Positions 1 to 5,657 of a stretch of DNA of 9,895 nucleotides are shown here, piece by piece; the first letter of the stretch is position 1; each line of letters starts with the position of its first letter. Source of the stretch: an uncultured Clostridia bacterium. GTDB taxonomy: Bacteria; Bacillota; Clostridia; TANB77; CAG-508. A program made the position numbers and the translations under genes. Location: positions 1 to 9,895 of the forward strand of contig CANPWI010000049.1 in assembly GCA_947584125.1 (NCBI GenBank). The letters run 5' to 3'. The notes beneath the pieces were generated by a model. That model saw only the letters and a program-made list of their open reading frames with translations, was not told where the DNA came from and did no database searches.

Positions 1-375
1 AAACAATATGTAGAAAAAGGTACAAATATTTTAAAATATACTAATGGAACATATTTAACAGCACCTTATGATTGTTACATTGTAGAATTAAATCTTCCAG
101 AAATAGAAGGTAAATGTTTAAATAGTCATTATGTTCAAATAGAAAGTAAAAATATGTTATCTGTTTCAATGAAAGTTGATGAAACTCAAATAAATAACAT
201 AAATATAGGAAAAGAGGTGGCTATTGAAGTTACAGCAACAAGCAAAAAATATACTGGATATATTACACATATAGGAAGTATAGCATCTAATGGAAAATTT
301 GATGTAACAATAGAATTTGAAAACGATGGAAATGTAATGATAGGAATGACAGCAGAAGTTGAAATAACTATATAA
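1..375 (+). CDS. HlyD/MacA-like membrane fusion (periplasmic adaptor-type) protein, C-terminal part
   Basis: The frame is open from base 1 and ends at TAA 373-375, so only the last 124 residues are present and the start lies outside the window. The visible part follows the order seen in HlyD/MacA/RND-type adaptors: a lipoyl/barrel-sandwich strand with the 'TAPYDCYIVEL' pattern (residues about 20-30), then a beta-barrel segment 'LSVSMKVDETQINNINIGKEV' style (about 52-72), then a closing strand 'MIGMTAEVEITI', matching the family's usual 'GM.a.V.i' ending. Such adaptors link an inner-membrane ABC or RND transporter to the exterior. In a monoderm they are usually membrane-anchored partners of MacB-type ABC exporters. 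The transporter subunits would be upstream, outside the window. An internal ATG at 154 is not a start, because the upstream codons belong to the domain. Family assignment is fairly sure; the substrate is unknown. Confidence 0.8.
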   Translation, partial: KQYVEKGTNILKYTNGTYLTAPYDCYIVELNLPEIEGKCLNSHYVQIESKNMLSVSMKVDETQINNINIGKEVAIEVTATSKKYTGYITHIGSIASNGKFDVTIEFENDGNVMIGMTAEVEITI

Positions 376-415
376 AAATATTTATTAAATTTTCAATAAT
401 TTTTCAACATTGTGA

Positions 416-424
416 TGCTATAAT
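416..424 (+). promoter_or_regulatory. Extended -10 promoter for the small membrane protein/beta-helix pair
   Basis: The 99-base gap after the adaptor gene contains TGC-TATAAT, a perfect extended -10 (TGnTATAAT), about 50 bases before the start at 475. No good TTGACA-like -35 sits 16-18 bases upstream, as is common for extended -10 promoters. Transcription would begin near 431. This suggests the two downstream genes can be expressed independently of the exporter genes. Confidence 0.5.
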
Positions 425-474
425 CATAATAACATTATAAATATTATATAAAAATTAAATGGAGGTAATGAAAA

Positions 475-741
475 ATGAAAGAAAAAATTATGTATTTAAT
501 TATTGGTATTTTAATAGGAGCAATTATAACAACATCAGGTTTTCTAATTTATAATAAATTAATTGTAAAAAAATCAGATATGCCAATGAATAGAGGTAAT
601 CGAATGGAAAGACTAAATGGAGATATGGGAGAACCACCATCTAAACCAGATGGCGAAAATGATGAAGAACCACCAGAAAAACCAGACGGAGATTCATCAG
701 AGAAATTAATTACCAAATATGAAAACTCAAATAATACTTAA
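475..741 (+). CDS. Small single-pass membrane protein with Pro/Asp/Gly repeat tail
   Basis: This 88-residue protein starts at ATG 475, behind GGAGGT at 461-466 with an 8-base spacer. Residues about 6-26 form one hydrophobic membrane segment after a short Lys/Glu N-terminus. The rest is hydrophilic and acidic, and contains two near-copies of a motif, EPPSKPDGEN (53-62) and EPPEKPDGD (65-73). No catalytic motif or cysteine pair is visible. The tail is predicted to be outside the cell and disordered. The next protein has a similar layout: a membrane anchor followed by a low-complexity 'QKPNGEMQGGMG' linker. I therefore infer that the two are functionally linked, perhaps as accessory surface proteins of the exporter upstream. 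I do not recognise a named family. The gene is probably real: it has a good ribosome binding site and promoter, and its tail repeats at the protein level. Confidence 0.75.
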   Translation: MKEKIMYLIIGILIGAIITTSGFLIYNKLIVKKSDMPMNRGNRMERLNGDMGEPPSKPDGENDEEPPEKPDGDSSEKLITKYENSNNT

Positions 742-743
742 GA

Positions 744-750
744 AAGAGGG
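744..750 (+). promoter_or_regulatory. Ribosome binding site fixing the beta-helix protein start
   Basis: AAGAGGG lies just after the TAA of the previous gene (739-741) and 7 bases before ATG 758. It supports 758 as the start over the in-frame ATG at 719, which lies inside the upstream gene and has no Shine-Dalgarno sequence. Confidence 0.65.
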
Positions 751-757
751 TAAAAAA

Positions 758-2125
758 ATGAAAAAAAATTCAATTATACAAATTATTATCATTGTATTAT
801 TAGTTATAATTTTAGGAATATTGCTAAAATTTACAATAGATGCTATTAATGAAAATAATATGATGAATAATCAAGAAATGCAAAAACCAAATGGAGAAAT
901 GCAAGGTGGAATGGGAAATACAAATAGTAGTTCTATTTCTTATTCTGCTTCTAAAGAAATAACTGATGATTCTACAATAGAAGATGGAGAATATTCATCA
1001 GAAAACGCAGATGAAAATGCACTATTAATAAATGGAGATATTGATGTAGCAATTTCTAATATTGAAGTAAATAAAACAGGAGATTCTGACGGAGGAGATA
1101 ATACAAGTTTTTATGGTACAAATTCAGCAATATTAGCAAAAAGTGGAGCAAATCTTACCATAGAGAATATAACAGTAAATACAGATGCTACTGGAGCAAA
1201 TGGTGTATTTTGTTATGGAGGTAGTGTGACAACAAATAATTCTTCTAATGATGGAACTGAAGTAACTATTTCTGATTCTACAATTACAACAACAAAAGAT
1301 AATTCAGGTGGGATAATGACAACAGGTGGAGGAACTATGAAAGCATCTAATTTAACAGTTAATACAGCAGGTACATCAAGTGCAGCAATAAGAACAGATA
1401 GAGGTGGAGGAAATGTTACAGTAGATGGTGGTACTTATACAACAACAGGGCAAGGTTCTCCTACAATTTATTCAACAGCAAATGTAACAGTAAATAATAG
1501 CAATTTAACCTCTAAAGCATCAGAAGGAATTGTTATAGAAGGGAAAAATAGTGTAACAATTAATAATTGTAATTTAACAGATAGTAATACAAAATTAAAT
1601 GGTCAATCTACTACTTATAAAAATATTTTCTTATATCAATCTATGAGTGGAGATGCAGCAACTGGAAATTCAGAATTCACAGCAAACGATAGTAAAATTA
1701 TAACCAATAATGGAGATTCCTTTTATGTAACAAATACTACAGCATCAATAAACTTAAAAAATAATACAATTATAAACAACGATAATAGTGGTAATTTTTT
1801 AAGAGTACAAAAAGATTCTTGGGGAAAATCAGGTTCTAATGGTGGAGATGTTACACTTATATTAGAAAATCAAGAGGCAATTGGAAATATTGTTATAGAT
1901 GAAATATCAACATTAGATATGACTATGAATGATAATTCTTATTATGAAGGAATTATAAATGGAGATAATTCAGCAAAAAGTATAAAATTAAAATTAGATA
2001 ATACATCAAAAATAAAACTAACAGGAGATTGTTACATTACAGAATTAGAAGATAGTGATACAACATATAGTAATATAGACTTTAATGGATATAAGTTATA
2101 TGTTAATGGAAAAGCTATAAACTAA
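758..2125 (+). CDS. Membrane-anchored predicted parallel beta-helix surface protein
   Basis: The protein has 455 residues. Residues about 6-25 are a very hydrophobic uncleaved anchor. Residues 26-60 are a Met/Asn/Gly/Gln-rich linker containing 'QKPNGEMQGGMG'. From about 60 to the end the chain is rich in Thr, Ser, Asn, Gly and short beta strands, with repeated 'T/V-I-x-N/D-x-x-I/V' rungs such as 'NLTIENITVNT', 'NVTVDGGTYTT', 'NVTVNNSNLTS' and 'SVTINNCNLTD'. This is the pattern of a right-handed parallel beta-helix. I recall very similar proteins (SFYGTNSAIL, AAIRTDRGGG, YQSMSGDA, GSNGGD segments) as conserved hypothetical proteins in Clostridia. There is no LPXTG signal or choline/SLH repeat, so attachment is by the N-terminal anchor. 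Catalytic residues of pectate-lyase-type enzymes are not evident. Adhesin or polysaccharide-binding roles are inference. It follows the small KPDG-tail protein with a 16-base gap and is probably cotranscribed with it. Confidence 0.8.
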   Translation: MKKNSIIQIIIIVLLVIILGILLKFTIDAINENNMMNNQEMQKPNGEMQGGMGNTNSSSISYSASKEITDDSTIEDGEYSSENADENALLINGDIDVAISNIEVNKTGDSDGGDNTSFYGTNSAILAKSGANLTIENITVNTDATGANGVFCYGGSVTTNNSSNDGTEVTISDSTITTTKDNSGGIMTTGGGTMKASNLTVNTAGTSSAAIRTDRGGGNVTVDGGTYTTTGQGSPTIYSTANVTVNNSNLTSKASEGIVIEGKNSVTINNCNLTDSNTKLNGQSTTYKNIFLYQSMSGDAATGNSEFTANDSKIITNNGDSFYVTNTTASINLKNNTIINNDNSGNFLRVQKDSWGKSGSNGGDVTLILENQEAIGNIVIDEISTLDMTMNDNSYYEGIINGDNSAKSIKLKLDNTSKIKLTGDCYITELEDSDTTYSNIDFNGYKLYVNGKAIN

Positions 2126-2150
2126 TTCATTATAAAAATAAAAAATATAG

Positions 2151-2184
2151 AGTAGATAATTAGTTGAAATTATCTACTTTTTAT
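2151..2184 (+). terminator. Rho-independent terminator after the beta-helix gene
   Basis: An 11-bp perfect stem pairs 2151-2161 (AGTAGATAATT) with 2168-2178 (AATTATCTACT) around a 6-base loop, followed by TTTTTATTA. It lies 26 bases after the stop of the beta-helix gene and should end that transcript. Confidence 0.8.
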
Positions 2185-2192
2185 TATATAAT
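2164..2192 (+). promoter_or_regulatory. Sigma-A-type promoter overlapping the terminator
   Basis: TTGAAA (2164-2169), a 17-base spacer and TATAAT (2187-2192) form a near-consensus housekeeping promoter. Transcription would start near 2199, giving a leader of about 60 bases before the gene at 2259. The -35 box falls in the loop and descending arm of the terminator, so the end of one operon and the start of the next share bases. Confidence 0.5.
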
Positions 2193-2258
2193 TTTAACAA
2201 CAATTAGTAGGTTATAGCTAAATAGATGTTATTATAATTTTATAAGGAGGAAAATAAA

Positions 2259-2795
2259 ATGAATAATCTTTTGAAAAAATCAGGATGGATGGACATATTG
2301 GTATCTATAATATTTGCTGTAATTGGTATATTTATGATAGTAAAAACAGATTTAGCAATTAAAATAATTTCTTATATTTTTGGTGGAATGTTCATTGCTG
2401 TTGGAATTATTAAATGTGTAAATTATTTTTTATCAAAAGGAAAATACGATTTTTATAATTATGATTTAGTCTATGGACTAATTGCCATAATTATTGGACT
2501 AATTACTATATTCTGTAGTGGTTTAATAGAGTCTACAATTAGAATTATATTAGCATTTTGGATTATATATAGTGCATTAATAAGATTATCATTATCATTA
2601 AAATTACATACTGCTCAAATAGAAATATGGAATATATCATTAATATTATCAATTATAATGTTAATTGGAGGTATATATATGTTATTCCAAAGTGGAGCAT
2701 TAGTTTTAACTATGGGAATAATAATATTATCATATTCAATAATTGATTTAATAGAAAGTATAATTTTCACAAAATATGTAGATAAATTATTATAA
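2259..2795 (+). CDS. DUF308/HdeD-like integral membrane protein
   Basis: This 178-residue, almost entirely hydrophobic protein starts at ATG 2259, behind AAGGAGG (2244-2250). Six membrane segments can be picked out at about residues 10-28, 33-57, 69-86, 90-112, 123-143 and 146-170. They form three hairpins with very similar texture, for example 'ILVSIIFAVIGIFMIV' and 'YDLVYGLIAIIIGLITIF'. Paired helices with the 'G-x-x-x-I-x-G' pattern and a length near 180 residues match the DUF308 family. HdeD of E. coli, linked to acid resistance, is a distant member. The biochemical function in Firmicutes is unknown. It is the first gene of a probable five-gene transcript and lies 21 bases upstream of the P-loop kinase gene. 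The family call rests on topology and composition, so a different six-helix family is possible. Confidence 0.7.
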   Translation: MNNLLKKSGWMDILVSIIFAVIGIFMIVKTDLAIKIISYIFGGMFIAVGIIKCVNYFLSKGKYDFYNYDLVYGLIAIIIGLITIFCSGLIESTIRIILAFWIIYSALIRLSLSLKLHTAQIEIWNISLILSIIMLIGGIYMLFQSGALVLTMGIIILSYSIIDLIESIIFTKYVDKLL

Positions 2796-2816
2796 AATTA
2801 TCAAGGAGATTGTTTT

Positions 2817-3335
2817 ATGAACCGTGTATGTATAATTGGAGGTAGTGGTACTGGAAAAACAACATTAGCAAATAATTTAGGAAAAAAACTAAACTTACCC
2901 GTATATCATATAGATGGTATAAATCATTTAAAAAATTGGGATAAACGAGATGAAGATGAAAGAGATAAAATTATTTTAGAAAAAGCTGATGAAGAAAGAT
3001 GGATTATAGACGGGACTTATCATTCTACATTAAAACAACGCCTAGAAAAATCCGATTATGTAATTTTTTTAGATTATTCTACAATTGTACGAATAAAAGG
3101 TATTTTAGGAAGATTTATAAAAATTCATGGTAAGGAGAGAAAAGAAATACCTGGTTGTAAGGAAAGGATGAGTTGGGAATTTTTCTGGTATGTTGTTAAT
3201 TGGAGAAAAAATAAAAGACCAAATATTATAGCTAATTTGAAAGAAATTAATAGTGATAAAGTCCATATTTTTAAAACAAGAAAACAACTTAATAAATGGT
3301 ATAAAAATCAATTTAATGAAAAAATAAAAATATAA
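2817..3335 (+). CDS. P-loop nucleotide kinase, FlaR/topology-modulation-protein-like
   Basis: The protein has 172 residues, and AAGGAGA at 2803-2809 precedes ATG 2817. It opens with a strand and Walker A loop, 'VCIIGGSGTGKTT' (G8-T16), followed by 'LPVYHIDGINH' with D33, where adenylate-kinase-like enzymes bind substrate. Next come 'RWIIDGTYHSTLKQRLEKSDYVIFLDYS' (about 61-88), in which D86 ends a Walker-B-like strand, and an Arg/Lys-rich lid-like region (about 92-118). This order is that of the small adenylate-kinase-related proteins annotated 'DNA topology modulation protein FlaR' or 'AAA family ATPase'. A cytosolic phosphotransfer role is likely; the acceptor is unknown. The FlaR name comes from old work on flagellin regulation, and most homologues lack experimental support. 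The gene sits between two membrane-protein genes with short gaps (21 and 18 bases), consistent with an operon. Confidence 0.8.
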   Translation: MNRVCIIGGSGTGKTTLANNLGKKLNLPVYHIDGINHLKNWDKRDEDERDKIILEKADEERWIIDGTYHSTLKQRLEKSDYVIFLDYSTIVRIKGILGRFIKIHGKERKEIPGCKERMSWEFFWYVVNWRKNKRPNIIANLKEINSDKVHIFKTRKQLNKWYKNQFNEKIKI

Positions 3336-3353
3336 ATTCGAAGGAGATATAAT

Positions 3354-3950
3354 ATGAATAAAAAAACACTAATAATATTTGGATTATTAGTAATTATTTT
3401 GGTAATTGCTATAAAAGGATATGATTTAATTATAAAAAAAGGTGAAGATAATAGTGAATTGACAGAAACTGTAAACAATATAGAAGAAATAAAAGGATTT
3501 ACTGATATTCCACAAAATTTTGAAATAGAAGATGCCATAGCAAGTGGTTATTTTGTTATAGATGGTAGAGAAGATTCCGATAAAATTTACAATAAAAATA
3601 CTTTAGATAGGTTTATTGAAAACACAAATATTAATTCAAAAAATAGAAAACCAGATAAAATAAGAATAGCAAATTATAATTATGATGGATACCCTACTAT
3701 ATATGAGATAGAATATAATGAATTTGGATATATTTTAACAATAGATGCAAGTAGAAACAATATTATCCCGAAATCAATAATAACAAATGATAATATACCA
3801 GGTAATATTTATAATTTAATTATTGATGAAGATCCAGGAATAAATGCAGCAATTATAAAATTACTACCAAATAATAATACAGAAAACATAGAACAATATG
3901 AAGAAATTGAAATTACAAGATATCTTCTAAGTGATGAGATAGTGAATTAG
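3354..3950 (+). CDS. Membrane-anchored DUF4362-like protein
   Basis: The protein has 198 residues, with ATG 3354 behind AAGGAG at 3341-3346. Residues about 5-22 form a single hydrophobic anchor. There is no lipobox cysteine, so it is an anchored protein rather than a lipoprotein. The region 57-198 is a soluble alpha/beta domain starting 'EIEDAIASGYFVIDG' and containing 'YNKNTLDRFIENTNINSKNRKPDKIRI', then 'YPTIYEIEYNE' and a final 'EEIEITRYLLSDEIVN'. I recognise this pattern from DUF4362-type proteins of Bacillota, often short exported or membrane-tethered hypotheticals. Nothing catalytic is evident. The domain would face outward. It lies 18 bases after the kinase gene and 55 before the aminotransferase, so cotranscription is likely, but no shared function can be read from the sequence. 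Confidence 0.65.
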   Translation: MNKKTLIIFGLLVIILVIAIKGYDLIIKKGEDNSELTETVNNIEEIKGFTDIPQNFEIEDAIASGYFVIDGREDSDKIYNKNTLDRFIENTNINSKNRKPDKIRIANYNYDGYPTIYEIEYNEFGYILTIDASRNNIIPKSIITNDNIPGNIYNLIIDEDPGINAAIIKLLPNNNTENIEQYEEIEITRYLLSDEIVN

Positions 3951-3987
3951 AAAAAAATATAATATTTATTTATAATATAATAAAATT

Positions 3988-3993
3988 GGAGGG
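3988..3993 (+). promoter_or_regulatory. Ribosome binding site with ambiguous start (TTG 3997 or ATG 4006)
   Basis: GGAGGG is only 3 bases from an in-frame TTG (3997) and 12 bases from ATG 4006. Both spacings are outside the usual 5-9. I use ATG 4006 because ATG is much stronger; the TTG start would add three residues (M-Y-K). Confidence 0.5.
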
Positions 3994-4005
3994 ATATTGT
4001 ATAAA

Positions 4006-5097
4006 ATGATAAATCAATACTATAAAAATTTTAAAGTTAGAGATTATATGGATAATGAAGCACTAAATAATCAATTATCTAATAATATGATAGATTGTTC
4101 ATTAGGAACAAATCCATTTCTTGAAGATGATATTATAAAAAAATATATATTAGAAAGTAACTGTGAAATTAATAAATATCCTATAATAGAATATGAATCA
4201 TTAAAAGATGAATTACTAAAATTTTGGGAAAAATATTCTAACTGTGATTTAAATAAAAAAAATATATCTTTTGGTTCAGGTGTAATGGGAATATTAAGAA
4301 ATATTAGTGAATTTTTAATACAAGAAGGAACTATGATACTTGGATGTGCACCACAATTTCCAAGAGTTATATCAGAGGTAGAATTAAAAAAAGGAATATA
4401 TGAATACTACAGTTTAGAAGAAAAGAATAATTATAAATTTGTTGTATCAGATTTTATGGATAAAATCTGTAGTAAATACGATATAATACATATAGAAAAT
4501 CCCAATAATCCTACTGGTCAAATAATTAATATTAATGATATAGAGAAAATTGTGATAGAGGCAAGTAAGTATGATATAATTGTTATAGTAGATGAAGCAT
4601 ATGGAGACTATATGCCAGTAGATAATTCTTCTATAAGTTTAGTTAAGAAATATAAAAATATAGTTGTTTTAAGAAGTGCATCTAAATTTTATGGATTACC
4701 AAATCATAGAGTTGGATATTTATTTGCAGATGAGGAATTTATAAAAATATACAATGAAATTGCAATTCCTTTTGCATTTTCTGACTTATCAGCATGTATC
4801 TTTAAAAATATTTTGAAAAATTATAAAAAGCTAGAATATACAAAATCGAAAGTAGTTGAAGTAAATAAAAAAATATATAAAGAATTAGATAAAAGTAATT
4901 ATTTATACACAAGTATAGAAACACCAATTTTTACAATTAAATCCAATAAATATGAAAATTTAAGTAAAGAACTTATGAATAATGGCATAATTGCTGAAAA
5001 TTGTGATAATTTTATTAACTTAAATGGAAATTATGCTAGAATAAGAATTACTAAAGATTATGAAAAACTAATAAAAGTACTTAAGCAATTATTATGA
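4006..5097 (+). CDS. Class I/II PLP-dependent aminotransferase (histidinol-phosphate aminotransferase-like)
   Basis: The protein has 363 residues from ATG 4006. The fold-type I aminotransferase landmarks are in order: substrate-entry segment 'DCSLGTNPF'; 'SFGSGVMGILRN', the phosphate/PLP loop; 'IENPNNPTGQ' with N168 for the PLP ring; 'VIVDEAYGDY' with D196 for the pyridine nitrogen; 'SASKFYGLPNHRVGY' with K227 as the Schiff-base lysine; and C-terminal 'YARIRIT' with R345/R347, one of which should bind the substrate carboxylate. Spacing and length fit HisC and its relatives, including threonine-phosphate decarboxylase CobD. No histidine or cobalamin genes are nearby, so neither symbol is justified. 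It likely acts in the cytosol on an amino acid or amino-phosphate substrate. Its TGA stop overlaps the ATG of the NUDIX gene, implying coupled translation. Confidence 0.85.
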   Translation: MINQYYKNFKVRDYMDNEALNNQLSNNMIDCSLGTNPFLEDDIIKKYILESNCEINKYPIIEYESLKDELLKFWEKYSNCDLNKKNISFGSGVMGILRNISEFLIQEGTMILGCAPQFPRVISEVELKKGIYEYYSLEEKNNYKFVVSDFMDKICSKYDIIHIENPNNPTGQIININDIEKIVIEASKYDIIVIVDEAYGDYMPVDNSSISLVKKYKNIVVLRSASKFYGLPNHRVGYLFADEEFIKIYNEIAIPFAFSDLSACIFKNILKNYKKLEYTKSKVVEVNKKIYKELDKSNYLYTSIETPIFTIKSNKYENLSKELMNNGIIAENCDNFINLNGNYARIRITKDYEKLIKVLKQLL

Positions 5098-5603
5098 AGA
5101 AAAATATAGAGATAATTTGTGGTACTGCAAGTAGTGATAAATATATAGGTGATAAAATGAAAAAAATTTTAACTTTTATTGTTAATGAATATAATGAATT
5201 ATTATTATTAAAAGGTAGTAAAAATGATCCTCAATTTAATAAGTCATTTTGGTATGTAGTAACAGGTGAATACGAGAAATACGATTTAACTATAGAAAAT
5301 ACAGTTAAGCGAGAAGTAAAAGAAGAAACAGGATTATTAACAAATAATAATATTTATTTAAATTGGATTTTAGAATATGAATCTTTAGGAATACAATGTA
5401 AAGAATATGTTTATATAAGTTTTGTAAATAAAGCTAATGTAATATTAAATGAAGAAAGTATAGATTACAAATGGTGCAAGTTTGATGAGTTTATAGAACA
5501 AATAAATTGGTTTGGAAACAAGGAAATATTAAAAAAAGTTTTAAATTTAGCAATTAAAAAACAAATATTTTTTAATGAGGAAAAAGTAGATATATTAATT
5601 TAA
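5094..5603 (+). CDS. NUDIX hydrolase
   Basis: The protein has 169 residues from ATG 5094, which overlaps the upstream stop as ATGA. It contains 'FWYVVTG' followed by the NUDIX helix 'KREVKEETGL' (R73-L81), whose REVKEE glutamates bind the catalytic metal. The box is atypical: it reads G58-x5-D64-x8-REVKEETGL, one residue longer than the classic spacing and with Asp where Glu is usual. The enzyme should cleave a nucleoside diphosphate linked to some group; the substrate is unknown. The start is uncertain. ATG 5157 (M22) has AGGTGAT at 5147-5153, which pairs with the 16S tail, and begins exactly at the first NUDIX strand 'MKKILTFIVNEYNELLLLKG'. I keep 5094 because of the overlap and because the extra 63 bases have coding-like composition. 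It is the last gene of the probable operon. Confidence 0.8.
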   Translation: MKKNIEIICGTASSDKYIGDKMKKILTFIVNEYNELLLLKGSKNDPQFNKSFWYVVTGEYEKYDLTIENTVKREVKEETGLLTNNNIYLNWILEYESLGIQCKEYVYISFVNKANVILNEESIDYKWCKFDEFIEQINWFGNKEILKKVLNLAIKKQIFFNEEKVDILI

Positions 5604-5657
5604 AAGTGAAAAGGATAAAATTGTAAATACTTTAATTAAATTAAAGAGGAGAAGATG

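Noticed and set aside
376..412. Possible terminator after the adaptor gene
   Set aside because: Only short A/T-only pairings are possible, with no GC in the stem, so no stable hairpin can be supported.
719..757. Earlier ATG for the beta-helix protein
   Set aside because: It lies within the upstream gene without a ribosome binding site, whereas ATG 758 has AAGAGGG at good spacing and begins with a normal Lys-rich anchor.
1200..1560. Recurrent short AACAGTAA/GTAACA-like words suggesting a DNA repeat array
   Set aside because: They are the codon-level reflection of repeating Thr-Val-Asn beta-helix rungs, with no fixed unit or spacer as in a CRISPR array.
3105..3538. Reverse-strand open frames opposite the kinase and DUF4362-like genes
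   Set aside because: They are Ile/Phe/Ser-rich mirror images of AT-rich coding DNA, overlap well-supported genes and have no recognisable domain.
3947..3976. Possible promoter TTAGAA-N18-TATAAT before the aminotransferase gene
   Set aside because: The 46-base stretch is nearly pure A/T with several chance TATAAT-like strings, and the -35 match is poor.
5095..5097. TGA read as tryptophan, fusing the aminotransferase to what follows
   Set aside because: The read-through frame hits TAG within a few codons, the NUDIX gene is in another frame, and Trp is encoded by TGG throughout.
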